64,000 bases of DNA from Sinonovacula constricta (Eukaryota > Mollusca > Bivalvia > Cardiida > Solecurtidae), in NCBI GenBank assembly GCA_007844125.1, contig CM017563.1, positions 24,490,394 through 24,554,393 on the forward strand. The letters are read 5' to 3'. Positions 1 to 13,300 of this stretch are shown piece after piece. Under the pieces are notes generated by a model that had not been told where the DNA came from, did no database searches, and worked only from the letters and a program-made list of their open reading frames with translations. The position numbers were made by a program, and so were the translations under genes. Each line of letters begins with the position of its first letter. Positions within the stretch are counted from its first letter, which is position 1.

Positions 1-880
1 TATGGCTGATGTTTATTTACCATGGTAGAGACATACACACTCACATTATAGTCATATGGCTGATGTTTATTTACCATGGTAGAGACATACACACTCACAT
101 TATAGTCATATGGCTGATGGTTTATTTACCATAGTAGAGACATACACACTCACATTATAGTCATATGGCTGATGTTTATTTACCATGGTAGAGTCGAACA
201 CACTCACATTATAGTCATATGGCTGATGTTTATTTACCATAGTAGAGTCGTACACACTCACATTATAGTCATATGTCTGATGTTTATTTACCATAGTAGA
301 GTCGAACACACTCACATTATAGTCATATGGCTGATGTTTATTTACCATGGTAGAGTCGAACACACTCACATTATAGTCATATGGCTGATGTTTATTTACC
401 ATGGTAGAGTCGAACACACTCACATTATAGTCATATGTCTGATGTTTATTTACCATAGTAGAGACATACACACTCACATTATAGTCATATGGCTGATGTT
501 TATTTACCATGGTAGAGTCGAACACACTCACATTATAGTCATATGGCTGATGTTTATTTACCATAGTAGAGTCGTACACACTCACATTATAGTCATATGG
601 CTGATGTTTATTTACCATAGTAGAGTCGAACACACTCACATTATAGTCATATGGCTGATGTTTATTTACCATAGTAGAGCCGTACACACTCACATTATAG
701 TCATATGGCTGATGTTTCTTTACCATAGTAGAGTCGTACACACTCACATTACAGTCATATGTCTGATGGTTTATTTATCATAGTAGAGCCGTACACACGC
801 ACAATTCAGTCATATCGCTGATGGTTCATTGACCCTAATAGTATCGTACACATTCACATTATAGTCATATGGCTGATGGT
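1..880. repeat. 54-bp minisatellite, about 16 copies
   Basis: A tandem array with a 54-base unit runs from the window edge to about 880. Copies differ by single bases, for example CATGGTAGAG against CATAGTAGAG, and a few have a one-base insertion. The last copies from about 760 on are more divergent. Because 54 is a multiple of three, long open frames appear on both strands (172-783 plus, 106-747 minus). They encode 18-residue repeats and are by-products of the array, not genes. The array continues off the left edge. Confidence 0.95.
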
Positions 881-924
881 ACTCATTAACTATAACAGGC
901 ATATGGTCGTTAGCTCAAATGCTT

Positions 925-1115
925 TTATTTTCGGCGCCCGTGGCTGTGCGGTTTAAGTCTCCACCTTTTAACTCTCTCCTCACCGCGTGTGTTCGCCTCC
1001 CAGTCGCGGCGAGAACTGTCAATCCTCGATGTTTCGATCTGGGCTGCTGTGCGCTGGTGGTTCTACCATATTTCTAGTGAATCCAATCCAACAATAATAA
1101 ACTAGACATCGTCGA
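925..1115 (+). mobile_element. Degenerate tRNA-derived SINE-like element
   Basis: The stretch starts GCGCCCGTGGCTGTGCGGTT and later has GTGGTTCTACCATATTTCTAG, the same layout as the better preserved copy at 41719-41970 (CACCCGTGGCG, a B-box, then GGTGGTTCTACCCATGC). The B-box is decayed. It is called a SINE remnant by similarity to that second copy. Confidence 0.5.
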
Positions 1116-1119
1116 TGTA

Positions 1120-1414
1120 ACCATCATTTTATCGGCGCGATATCATAGATATAACAACAAACAACACATTTTGTAGATTTTTTTTTAATTTAGAAAAGTC
1201 ATGTCCAACATGTCCAACATGTTTCCACTTTTTTCTTGCTTTCTTTTTCCGCAACTCATTTCGAACTGCGGTTTCATTTCAGAACGGTAATTTAACTCAT
1301 CGGCCGTTAACGTCAGTAAAACATTTAAAGTATCGAGACAGATATAGAAGTGGTTGTCTGTAAAAAATAAATAAGAAAAAAATGAAAAGAACACCTCGGA
1401 TAATTCACGAATCA

Positions 1415-1493
<79 letters not shown>

Positions 1494-2404
1494 TCGGATG
1501 ACCTCGGCCATTTCACTACATGGGACTACATTTGAGACAGACGTCAAAACAAAGACTCGGGTGACAGCTCACGACAATATGATGCCTGTTAAACTTAAAT
1601 TTGTGGCGGCTTCAAATTTCAATATTACAACTTTTAATTAACACAGCGCAGCAGACATGCATTGTCTATGTTTTGTGCGAACTTCACTTTAGACATATTC
1701 TTCTTCCGACTTCCGGCGAACAAAACGATCGTGATTTCAGTAAGTATCATTGCACCAGATACATCAGAGGGATGATTGTCCCGAGGACGGAATTACCCGA
1801 GGAGTTCCGATTGAAACATAGTAAATAAAATATCCCATCAAGTAAGACAACTAAGGAGACGCACCTGCATCGAGAGTAAAAAGAATATTTTATCCTACCG
1901 TGACCTCCGACATTTCTAAATACATAAATTCCATGATCACTTGAGGTTCCAAACGTCACAAAATTGTCCAAAAATCCGATTTTAAGGGACGCAACGTCTT
2001 ATGAAAAATGGACTATAGTTTTCAAAGATTTACATCCCTTCGTTTTTGTTTGATTTATGTCAAATGAAGTCCCATGTAGTATCGTAAAATTCTTCGAAAG
2101 CTACACGTCATTTATCTGTGTCAGTTAGTGTACACGAGTTTTAAAGCAACAGAAGTTGGTGTTGTTCACAAGGGCCAACGTATACATGTACAATCCGGAT
2201 TTTGGATATAGCGAGGGTAGGATATGCAATTGCACTAGTTCTCGATTTTGGTCGTGGCGAAAAGTGTTCAGTTAGACTGACTGACCGTTCCAACGCGGTA
2301 AACCTTGTTTCCCTCTTTTTGTGTCTTAGGTCTATGTCTCGTCTCTATGTGTTTTTGACATATTTATATTTACCCTGCCTTTGTCTAGATGTAGTTAGAT
2401 TTAT
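1120..2404. other. Non-coding stretch with a (CT)n tract
   Basis: No gene is recognised. It contains a (CT)n microsatellite at about 1414-1490. A sequence around 1392-1412 and 1783-1810 (GAATTAYCCGAGG type) recurs at 8118-8140. A further segment at about 1700-1785 recurs inverted at 7800-7885. These indicate dispersed repeats rather than genes. Confidence 0.6.
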
Positions 2405-2947
2405 CATCGTCGGATACCCACGGTTGATTCTATTACGTTACTCTCCATTCATCACCCGTGGGCAAATTGCTACTCATTTCGTCGCTTTGTTTACTATGAA
2501 ATGCCGCAATCCGATTGGTACGCTGAGACCATCCAGCGAATCTGCCAACCAATCAAGTTTACGCTTTCATACCACTTCGATAGCATTGTCGTAAGTTTAT
2601 TTACACACAAATTACAAGAAACGTCACTGTCTTCATGGGCAAGGATACCGATTTCGTTTAAAACCGACGTGTATTTTTCAATACTTGCTGGAGTGCCCAA
2701 AGATCTGTAAGAATATTTGTCGCGGATCGCTGACAGACATATTTTACACTTGCGATGCGCTGTACCGGTCGCTCAGGTCACCGTATTGATCTTCCAATTG
2801 AAGAGTATTTAATTTTGTAACCTATCATCTGATTGGATAATGTCTGTTCTGTTCTTTTCAAACAGAACGACGAAATGAGTAGCAATTTGCCCACGGGTGA
2901 TGAATGGAGAGTAACGTAATACAATCAACCGTGGGTATCCGACGATG
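2405..2947. mobile_element. MITE with 80-bp terminal inverted repeats (Mutator-like?)
   Basis: Bases 2405-2484 and 2868-2947 are inverted copies of each other, 80 bp each, with one mismatch seen (TGATTCTATT against TGATTGTATT). The flanks are TTAGATTTAT (2395-2404) and TTAGATTAT (2948-2956), which look like a 9-10 bp target duplication that lost one base. Total length is 543 bp, and no transposase is encoded. Long TIRs with a 9-10 bp duplication fit a Mutator-like non-autonomous element. The superfamily is an inference. Confidence 0.8.
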
Positions 2948-2957
2948 TTAGATTATA

Positions 2958-3810
2958 TATCTGTAGTAATTTTGATAGGACATTGTCTTATTTACTTATT
3001 CAATGCGGTGGTCAAAGGAAACTTAAATCTGTTGTCCCTGTACCCCACCCATCCATCGTTTAGTTGAGTTTGGATATACGACGATGCTCCTACTATGAAG
3101 TTTCAGTTACCGCGGCTACAAGTAAATTAATCTTTTATCAACTTTCGATCTTAACATTAAACAACACTTTTGTGTCTAAACAGACGGTTGGATAAATGGA
3201 AATACCGGGTAATTGTTGAACAAAGAAATGTTATCACACTCGGCAACAAAAATTCCTAATAATTATAAAGAACTATCAAAGTACACTATGTGCAGAAGAT
3301 ATAAGCATCGGCAACTTAACATTTCCCAACCAGAGAGGAGTTTGAAATAAAACTGCTGCAAGCGATGACGTATAATAACATCAGGTAAATGACGCCAAGC
3401 GACAAATAGAGTACTAGGTTAGGGTTGAATAGAGAGTATTAGGTTAGGGTTGAATAAAAAATGTTATCAAATGATATGAGAAAAATCTAAATCGAAAGGC
3501 TTGTATGATCTCTTTTTAAACAAATCTAAAGAAAGTTTATTTACACAACAGATTATTACAAGGTAAATATTTCTGTAACCAAAGTAGAATATTTGACAAA
3601 TAAATATTTTGTTTAAAATGGAATGCGGGGCAACTCGCTAAGACATCGAGGACCATGAAGATGTGTAGCTTTTGCAAAACCAACAAATAACACACACACA
3701 CATTCATCTTGCCAAATGTTTTTCACTCATGTTAAGGTGTCAATAGAGATTAAGATTTAACATCACATACATGTAATAAACAATTACAATTTTATTTTCT
3801 TTCCCCTAGT
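2958..3810. other. AT-rich stretch, no gene seen
   Basis: No convincing coding potential. A short direct duplication at about 3411-3462 repeats ACTAGGTTAGGGTTGAATA-like sequence twice and happens to contain TTAGGG. A short CA run lies near 3690. Confidence 0.5.
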
Positions 3811-3836
3811 ATGACTTGTCTGTCTGCCTGCCTGCC

Positions 3837-3877
<41 letters not shown>

Positions 3878-4085
3878 GCCTGTCTGCCTGCCTACCTGCA
3901 TTCCTGCCTGCCTCCCACTCACCTACCTACATACCTACATATATATTTCTATCGCCTACATATATAGACATATTTCTATACCCCCTTCTCCCTCTCTCTC
4001 TTCCGCTCTCTCTCACTCCCTCTTTCTCTCTCTCTGTCTCGCTCTCTGTCTGTCATTATTTGTCTGTCTCTCTCTGCTTATGTAA
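3811..4085. repeat. (CTGT/CTGC)n and (CT)n microsatellite
   Basis: Tetranucleotide CTGT/CTGC repeats run from about 3816 to 3905, then imperfect CCTACATA and CTCTC tracts to about 4075. The overlapping cysteine- and serine-rich open frames are repeat artefacts. Confidence 0.9.
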
Positions 4086-4559
4086 GCTATATAAGATATC
4101 GATTGTTATATAAATGTATAATGAACGATATTGTGATATACACAACTATTGCCGCTTCATTGTGTATCCTTATTTCGATTATTTCTGAAATGTGATAGTC
4201 CCTCAAATGCTGCTTTGTTGAACAATAAGACTTCCGTGTACATGTTCAGGTGTAAATGATTTAATGTTTGAAATTATTGTATAGTTTTGAGGATAAATTA
4301 GCGAACTGTAAATAAAATAGCCAATGAAAAAGAAAGAAAAAGTCAAAAAATGTTACAAACGCAAAATTAACAAATACGGTTATTTTAGTAAGTTTCGAAC
4401 ACAGAAAACTTGTTTGCCAGAATGATGTCACAGGATAACAAGCTGTGTAAGCATTTGTCTTCTAGATGTCAGTAACGTTACACAGATGTTACTATCTACA
4501 AAATCTACAGATAGCATTGATACTACTCAAAATTTGATAAGGCCATTTTATTGCAAGTT

Positions 4560-6480
4560 TTACTACAGATCCTTTTGTTGCCAATCTTACTTGATTCCAT
4601 CGTCCTACGATCACCATACTTAAAGTTAAGAAAACGATAATAACCCACTTCAATTGAAAAATTCCGGAAATACAATAACGCAAATTTCAAGGCAAGAACT
4701 TTCGAAACTACTAGTAATGCATGATGAACTCGATACGGATGTCCAGTTACTAACCAATGCAATACTTCAAGCAGCCCACAAAACCATTCCATCAACAACA
4801 ATAACAGTGCGGCCTAACGACATCCCATGGTTTAACGCTAATCTTCGCCGCCTTATACGCCCACGCCAAAAGTTTTATCGCAAGCAAAAGTAAAAATGAT
4901 CTTGAAAGCTAGAACAAGTTTAAACAAAAAATAAACGAGATGACCCGTGAGCTACGGAAAGCTTAGACACGTTATACTAGCAAAATGGCAAAACTCAACG
5001 CTGACATAACAAATATAAAATAATGTTTTAAATTGTCAAAACAACTTACCAAATCCAACAAATCTCCGTCTATACCAACTATGTACCAAGAACACATAGC
5101 ATCAGACTACAATGATAAAGCGAACCTGCCTAACCGCTTAATCGTTGCTTCTGCAACTAAACAAAGATTAATGACGAAACTTATGACTTACCTTTTAGCT
5201 TTCCACAGTTAGATTCATGTTTGCATCTAAACATATTTTTACTGGATGATATATCTGTCGCCAGTTCTCTTACCTGTCCATCTAAAGCACTTGGATCGGA
5301 TTTGATAAGCCCACGTCTCATCAGAGAAGGCTCAATTGCTCTCTGTGGTCCACTTTCCTCGCTGTTTGACTCACTTCATATTCTTATTTTCCCTCAGCCT
5401 GGAACTTGCTAACGTTACGCTAACGTTTAAAACGTCCAACCAACTATTAAAAAAATATAGAACCATATCGCTCATTAGTTGCCTCGGCAAACTAATGGAA
5501 CGTTGCATACACAAATATGTCTATAACTACATCACTTCTAATCTCTTAACAAACTTCCATTCGGTATTCGTTCGTGCAAACTCTACAGTTAACCATCTTG
5601 TCTTCATATATAACTACATATGAAAAGCTGTTGACGAAGGCCAGTATTTCGCGATATTTCTAAATCATTCGATCGCGTATGGCATAAAGGTTTTCTTTTT
5701 AAGCTTTCTCACTTCGGAATACAAAGGCCTCTATTGCGCTGGTTTAAGTTTTATTTTAATTTACCCCCGTCGTCAAAGAGTTGTGTTTGCAAATATTGCA
5801 TCCGACTGGTCATTTATTTCTGAAGGAGTTCCACAAGGGTCTATTCTTGGACCGCTGTTGTTCCTTTTATATGACATTGCCAATCATATACGATCTAATA
5901 TAAGACTATTTGCTAATGACACCAGTATGTACATCGTTTCGACGACCCGCTTACGACTGTCGATTCTCTAAACAATGACTTAGAAAATATATCATCATGG
6001 TGTAAAACATGTCTGGCTACTTTTAATCGAACAAAAAACCGAAACTATGACCTTTTCACGCAAAACCAATAGACATTCACACCCTGGCCTATATTTCGCA
6101 TATATCATTATCCAACATGTTAATGAACACATGCTCCTTCGAATTATCCTCTCCAATGACTGCAAGTGCAAATCACACATTACATTCACTGTCAACAAAG
6201 CCTGGCAACGCATCGGTCTTCTCAGATCTTTTAAGTTCCTTCTTAACCAAACGAGTCTTTACCGTTTCAATTTAACTAACATTCGGCCACTTTTTGAGTC
6301 CTCATCTAGGACAATGGCACACAGCAACAAAAAGCCGACCTGGAGGCTGTGAAAGTGGAAGCTATGAGAATTATAACAGGACACGTATAACTTAAATTAT
6401 ACACTGCAATATCGAACCTCTAGAAGCAAGGCATAGAAAGCACAAATGATGGGACTACGATCTAGTCTTCCAATTATTAT
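4560..6480 (+). mobile_element. Decayed non-LTR retrotransposon (CR1/Jockey-like LINE), 3' part
   Basis: Protein pieces in shifting frames match the order of an APE-type LINE. First comes an endonuclease-RT linker (4654-4893, ending IPWFNANLRRLIRPRQKFYR). RT follows: CPSKALGSDLISPRLIREGS at 5272, then RTISLISCLGKLMERCIHKY near 5460, and later SEGVPQGSILGPLLFLLYD near 5820. The catalytic motif near 5910 reads FAND in place of the usual F/YADD, so the active site is lost. A C-terminal piece (6047-6352) contains KAWQRIGLLRSFKF. Multiple frameshifts and stops show an old, dead copy. The 5' end is missing. The clade is inferred from motif style. Confidence 0.85.
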
Positions 6481-8525
6481 TTTAACTTCTCCCTTTATTG
6501 ATTCCTAATGTTTATTTTATCATCATATTAATAACACTCATTTCTCGTTTTGATTTTTTTTCTACAAAACATATCCTACTACACTCATCTATGCTTCGAC
6601 TTTGTTATTTTTTTCTCCTTCTGTCTTGGTATTAAAAGTTAAATAAAGACTTATGCATATTATTGTAAGTTTGCCATGACTGTGTATCTTAAAATAGTTC
6701 GATGTACGGTTATAAAAAGGATTTACATAAGTTGTTCTCCTAGCTTTTTCCCCAATTCTGTTTGTATTTGTTGTGACAAATGCCACATGCATTATATTCC
6801 ATTTTTATTGAAAAAAAACAACACTTGTATAAAGTAAAGAAAATACAGTATTACACTTGGCAATATACATGGATGTCAAGTGGGAAGTGCGGCCACATTT
6901 GTATAGTCTGCATTTAGTTTTTCAACTCGAATCACTTTCATTTCTTTATCATTTTCTTTAATTATTTACTAATTATTTGTTTTAATTGTTTTTCTTACTT
7001 ATTTCTTATTTTCTCAGTTTATATTTCACTTCCACAAACATTCGTGACTCGATAACCAACTAGGTAGGTAGGTAGGTAGGTAGGTAGGTGAGTGGGTGTT
7101 AGTTAATGAATACACATCATTTTATGTGATAAACGGTGATATGTTTATGTTTGTTAAATTCATTGCAGCGGTATAATTATAGTAATTATAGTGATGGCCG
7201 CCAATTTTGGTGTGATACTTCTCCATTGGCTAGACACACATTTAGATTGCCATTGTCGATTTGTTTAATGTTGATGTTGTCACACGAGACACCTACAAAT
7301 GGGAGAGTATAGCTGTTAGATAATAAAAGCAGGTTTGACAAGGAGGCAATAAGGAAAATGTCCTCAGTTCCTGAAATACAATACATCATTGTATCTTGAT
7401 ATAGATCTCGATTATGGTGTATGCGGTCTCGGTGTTCACATAACAGTAATTTGACTGATGTACCAGCCTATGATAATTATTTATTTACAAGGCTGTAACA
7501 AAACATAAATATATAAAGAAAACTTTATTTAAAGGTGGTCTAAGCGGATAACCTTGATGATGAAATATGTTACATCAAAAGTATGTAGTCACGTGCGTCT
7601 CTAAGTTTTAAAATATAGGAAAAACGTATTTGTAATGACGAGTGGGGTGTTATGCGCTGCTTTTCACGTGGATGTTGGGCTTCAATAAGCAGCATTTCGA
7701 AGGAACTTATCTGGTAACAACAACTCATTCGGTTGTCTGAGAAACAAAACTTTGGTACAAACTGTCGGATACCTCATTTAATGACAACAATCAAACACAT
7801 CTAAGCTGTGTCTGTTGCTCCGATTATGCCTCCGATGTATCTGGTGCATTGATACATAATCCCTATCGTTTTGTTCACCGGACGAATAATATGACATAAA
7901 ATAGATCGCCAAGGAAGCGATAGGTGTGTTTTTTAGGATTATTTTATCCTATCAACTTTCATTTATCAATTTAACTGTTTACATCTAGTTAGATATAAAA
8001 CTGTTAAATCATTTTCAATAGAGATTCCAGGACATTAATCTTTGTTGATTTTATGACATCATAAGGAACCGACATTTTTATTTTCGCGTAGTTGTCCCTT
8101 GATACATCCGATAGATTATTCGTGAATTATCCGAGGCGTTCCGATTAGGGTAGAGTAGCGGACTTGTCACTTCCCTGCCTATCGCCGAGTGGGTGCTAGT
8201 CAAGATATCAAGTGTTAAAAATAATATTAAAATAAACTTTATTTTGATTTTTTCTCCCTCTATTTATTTCCACTTAAAATTTTCAGGTTAATTCAAATTA
8301 GGAAGTTTATAACGATAAATCGAGTCGAGTCTCCAAGTAACAACAATAACACGTGAAGCCTCAGATACTGAGACGCAGCGGTGGGATTCGAAAACTTACA
8401 ATGTGGCGATTGTTATACGCCGACTTCGAATCCATTGGTACGATCTCTGCGCTCCGGAAAAAACAATAATAACCGGGGACTATTTTTTTAGATTTGTATA
8501 TAACTTATGAAGGCGGTTACGGAAA
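6481..8525. other. AT-rich non-coding stretch with (TAGG)n
   Basis: No gene is recognised. A (TAGG)n tract sits at 7061-7089. The 7800-7885 segment is an inverted copy of sequence near 1700-1785, and 8118-8140 matches 1783-1810, so dispersed repeats are present. Bases 8383-8440 contain GGATTCGAA and later TTCGAATCC, a short inverted pair. Confidence 0.5.
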
Positions 8526-9150
8526 ATGGAGGAACAAGTTAATCTTCCAGATGAAGATTTAGAAGTTAATGTTAGCGGCGCTGATCTGCATGACTCCGGA
8601 AATAATGCAAGTTACAGCAGTTTGTGAGATACAACAGTCTTGCCGTTGAAATATCCGAATAAAATGGACGAAAGACAAAGACAAACCATCGATGTGCTTA
8701 ATACAAGAGTTCCATGTCTGTCAACCATACTCATAACAAGATAAATATAGAACATCGTGAACAATACAAACATGACAGATATGGTCATGTCATGATACAG
8801 CAGCATTGTCGCATGTAACACACGATCATACATAGTAATTTTATAAATGATCAGAACAGACAGACCAGAAAGGAACGTGCTATATATGAAAACGAAAGGA
8901 GACCGCTTTATCCAAGTTAGGTCGTGTTGGAGGCAAAGTAAAGATAATGGAGATGTTGGAACATGTCGTGGCCATTTCAGAATGGTTCCTCAACATGGAC
9001 AATGTGGAAACGCTTCCAGACGCATACAATCACATACACTTAACATCACACCATTTAATGGAGAAGAAACTGGAGTGTATGATATCGCCAGTTGATTATT
9101 TTTCTCTTAAGGCTAATCAATTTACACTGAATTTGAGGTTAACCTAGAAC
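8526..9150 (+). other. Possible decayed coding remnant, unrecognised
   Basis: A short open frame from 8526 begins MEEQVNLPDEDLEVNVSG and stops after 34 codons. Further open pieces follow in other frames (8847-9095 and 8947-9147), the last containing EMLEHVVAISEWFLNMDN. The acidic start and the amino-acid composition look protein-like, but no family is recognised and no splice sites connect the pieces. It may be the remains of a mobile-element ORF. Confidence 0.25.
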
Positions 9151-10315
9151 TAATTGCAAAAGTTTTAAAAACTGGAATTTCTGAAACTAGTATGTATGTA
9201 AGTTTACCCATAAAAAGTCCTGAACCTTTGCAGTTGCATTAGCTGCGAAAATGAGGCCCGAATGTACATGCTATCTGAGATTTTATGAAAAAGCTATAGA
9301 ATAAATTAGCCCTTTGTAGATCAATATTTATTGATAGGATAGTAAGTTTGCATGTTTGTATTATTGTCAAATAATAAAACAAAGAATATAATAACAGTGT
9401 CAATCAATTATAATGCAGTTTTTTTTAAGAAAACTTACTTATTTAAATACAAATCCGGGTAAAGGTACCCCACCCACTAGTGCATTTAACAATTATAGTA
9501 CAATATAAACTATATTTTTTCTGATATTTCTACATAATTTAGGGTGATCATCAGTAGATATTACAAAATAATGCAAAATAGGCAATAAGAACATCATATT
9601 TACATAATGCAATTAAATATACAATTTCTTGATACTTATATCCATACACTAAAAGGTACATATTTATACATTGTAAGTAGATGTTTTATAGCTGCGTTTC
9701 TGGTATTGAATTTTTGACATCATTAGTGTTATATGAAATATGCCACCATTTTATACATAGTTTGAATAATGTAAACATAAGCTATTATCAAACATTACAA
9801 GCAACTATTTATTTATGTAAAGCAACATATGGTTAATATATTAATTAGAATTGTACAGTTCACAAAATTAAGTGCAATACATGTATAGTTTTAAGTTACA
9901 AAGCTCTTTTGAAGATCTCCATGTTTTTCAGATCAGAAACTATCATTGCTATGTTTGCTATATACATGTATGTATATTTTATGCATTTAAACATGAATTG
10001 AGTTAACTTATGCTTAAAACATGCAGTTATTAATTGATTTTGTGCTGAAATCAAATCAACAAAATAAAACACTTCCATGGGTCTACTTTAAGAGGACCAA
10101 AACAGATGAGCAAACAACGCTTATATTTAACAATATTTAACAAAATTTGACAATTTATGGTCTATACATACATATTTTTTGTTAGCAGAGTTTATATGAC
10201 ATATACTCTAACATGTGTTCATCTTTATGTGATAGAGTGACATAAGCATTATATATACAGAGTTACACACAAGCATACTCAAAAACAAAAAAGACATTAT
10301 ACCTCTGTTCAATGC
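9151..10315. other. AT-rich stretch downstream of the CXC-family pseudogene
   Basis: Very AT-rich, with no gene seen. It may be the 3' flank of the decayed element ending at 10316. No clear terminal inverted repeat partner was found by eye. Confidence 0.4.
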
Positions 10316-13300
10316 TTAAGTATCATCTACAATTTCTTGTAAGTCAGAGAGAGCCCTGGAGTTTGAACAAGACACCCCTTTACACTCTTTGCATGCACTG
10401 GAACAATCTAGGCCATGCCTTCGACAAGAACACCGTTTAGAATCGCAGTGAATTTACAGCCGCATCTCACTTTTTGAAGCAGTTGTTCAGGTGCTGGTGG
10501 AAGTGTCATCTTCACAGGAACAAGTTTGTCTTTTCATTTTTCCATCCATAGTCTAGAGGGTTAAGGGCTGTGTTCCCCATCCAGACCTGGGTTTGGTAAA
10601 ATACTCTAAGACTGTGTTGTGCTGTCGCATCTGATGTTGGTGGTAGTGTCTGAACTTGAACGGAGCTGCTGTTGGTGAGAACCTTCGAGGTAAAGTTCTT
10701 ATAGCGCAGTCAGTTCAAATTCTCAGCATCAGACCCATCATATACAGCAAACATCAGTGATTCACCACATTGCTCTATTGAACGAGAGGTTGTAGCAGCC
10801 AAGAAAAAAGCCACGAAAAGATGGTTTCTTTTGGAAGAGTTTGGGCACAGAAGGTTTGCCAATTCCAAATATCCTCGAAGTTGTATCACATCCTGTAAAG
10901 GCTTGCAGTAATGGAAGGCTGTGACAGAGTGCAATTCCTAGTGATGTTTGTGTGGCATTTATGTCCCATATCTTTATGGTCTTTGTTGATTTTGAATCAG
11001 ATCTAAATTGAATTGTTTTAAATCTGCGGTGTGGTGGTGAAGTAGAAGTACCATCAAATCCGTGTCTTCTCCTTTCACTGTTGTGGGATTTTGTCATGCA
11101 AGACTTATTGCTGTATCAAAATCTTTGTGTCAGCATCTCCTTGTGCTTGCAAGACATTAATGCCATCATTAGTCAAGCATACACCTAACATGTCAATGAA
11201 AGCCTGTTTGTTTTCCTGGTTGTTGAGGAAGACTTCTTTCTTCATGCGGAGAGGTGTATCAGTTGAAAATATTACATGTGTACCTACTTTCCCCTTGGTT
11301 CGCCGGAGATGAGCCACATTTTTGGTGTCAGGTCCACTTTTCTAGCCGCCAAAAACTACTGTAGTGAGATTTTGGTATCTCTGCTTTAAAAAGCAAGTGT
11401 AGCTTTGACATATGTCATGAAATGTGTTTCCAGCTTTCCATGGAAGTCAATGAAGAAGCGATCCTCCATCAACAACAACCATATGGATGGTGCCACATTG
11501 GTGGGTGTGCATTCTTCAAATTTGCACTGCTTCCAGATTGCGTCAGCAAGTGTCGACCTTGGAAAACCATTGTTGTCGAAAAGAGATGATGGTACCCTGG
11601 ATAGCTCAAACTGGAAAACAAAAGATATATCCTCAATATACCTGTCAGCAGCTGTTGTAAGACGCTGGAACAATAGCTGGGTGTCAATATGCAGACCTTC
11701 CCCATCTAATTTCACCAGTGACCTCTCGTACATTGGACCTGCTTGCAATGAACGTTTGAATGTATACTTTTGTTGGGGTGTACCAGTCATTCCCCGAACT
11801 ATAGCTTCTCCAATTGCCTGAGCACGATCAACATTTGCAGAATTGTCAGCGGTGACGCCACTTTCAATGTATCTCAGTTTTGTTTCTGTGGAATCAAATG
11901 GGTTTCTTTTACAAAGAAATGTCATCATGGTCGTCATATCCTTTGAGTCTCTGGAAACTCTTGACTTTGTGGTTTCTTTGTGCTGCTCACTTGTTTTTGT
12001 ACACCGTCTGACTGAATTCCTGCATAGCTGAATTCATTTGTAGACATATTGGAATGGATAGTAGCCACTTAATTCTCTGACTTTCATACAATCCTCTGCC
12101 TCTTGTTAATCCTCCTGTAGACTTCAATGACCTCATTAAGACTTGTTCTATAACAAGATCTGTGGATAGACCGGACCAATTATGCTCGTTTCGTCTTATT
12201 ACATGGGCTCCACTCTTGAAAGCAGTGTACACTTCTAGATCTGTCTCAGGTAATGACAGCATGTTTTGCAAATAGATGTATGCACTTTTGAGGTAGAGGT
12301 TATGACCTGATGAGGCATAAAATGGGAGCATTTTTTGTAAGCTTTCCAGATGCAATGACCAGTCACCAGTTCGTTCAGCTTGAATAAAGCGTTGTAGTAA
12401 CGAAACCATATCCATGTACTGGAACCATAAGCATGCTGTGCGATTGTTTGCCATCTTCACTCGTTCAGCTTCATAGAGGAGAAAAATGTTTTGTAGGCCT
12501 TGAGTCTTGATCACATCATTTGCAGTCTGAAGCCCCTTTTCAAGATTGTCATACACCAAAGCAAGGCTTTACAAATCTTCGTTCTTCATGTAACTGTCTG
12601 AACATTGGTATTGGTCTGAGGTTTGCTGCAAAAGCTCCATGTCTGTAGTGTCTGCGAGGCCACCAGTGTTATTGTTGCAATCAGTTCTGCGAAGTAGATT
12701 TCCTTCTAGATGGAGAAGTGTAAGTACATTGTCTACTAGCATTTGTCCGTAAATTGCACGTTGAACAGCCTTCCCCGACAGAATGTGCGTCAGAGAGTTT
12801 CCTGTATATATGGTTTCCAAAAGCTTCATCAGTCCTGATCCAGACATTAGTTGACCTATGCAACCCAGGAAACTCATTTCAATGTGAAATGCTCCTAGAC
12901 GAAGTACTTTGTTCTTCAGAAAACTCTGCGAGGTCTGAGTTGACACTATATCTGATGCCTTCTGAAATAGTGGCTGGTCAAATGTCAGAAGTGGTGTCAA
13001 AGTGCATTGTGGTATATATGCATTTGGCATCACTTTGGTTAAGGTCAATCATGGGTTAGAACGTAATATATGACTTCTTCGGAAGTGAGTCAGCACATTG
13101 GTCAAATATCTGCATGAAACCTGACCAACTTGGTCTTTGTGAACGTTAAGGCCATACTATCTTGCAAAACATGTCCAGAGGTCTTTGCAGTTGTCGACAG
13201 GAGGAAATTTCAGTCAGATCACAGAACAAGACTGTCTCACAACTCTGTGTTGAATGCACCAAATATTTCACAGCAATTCTGTTGGCTTGAATAAGATGAT

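Noticed and set aside
1..880. CRISPR-like regular repeats
   Set aside because: Units are contiguous with no unique spacers and the genome is eukaryotic; it is a minisatellite.
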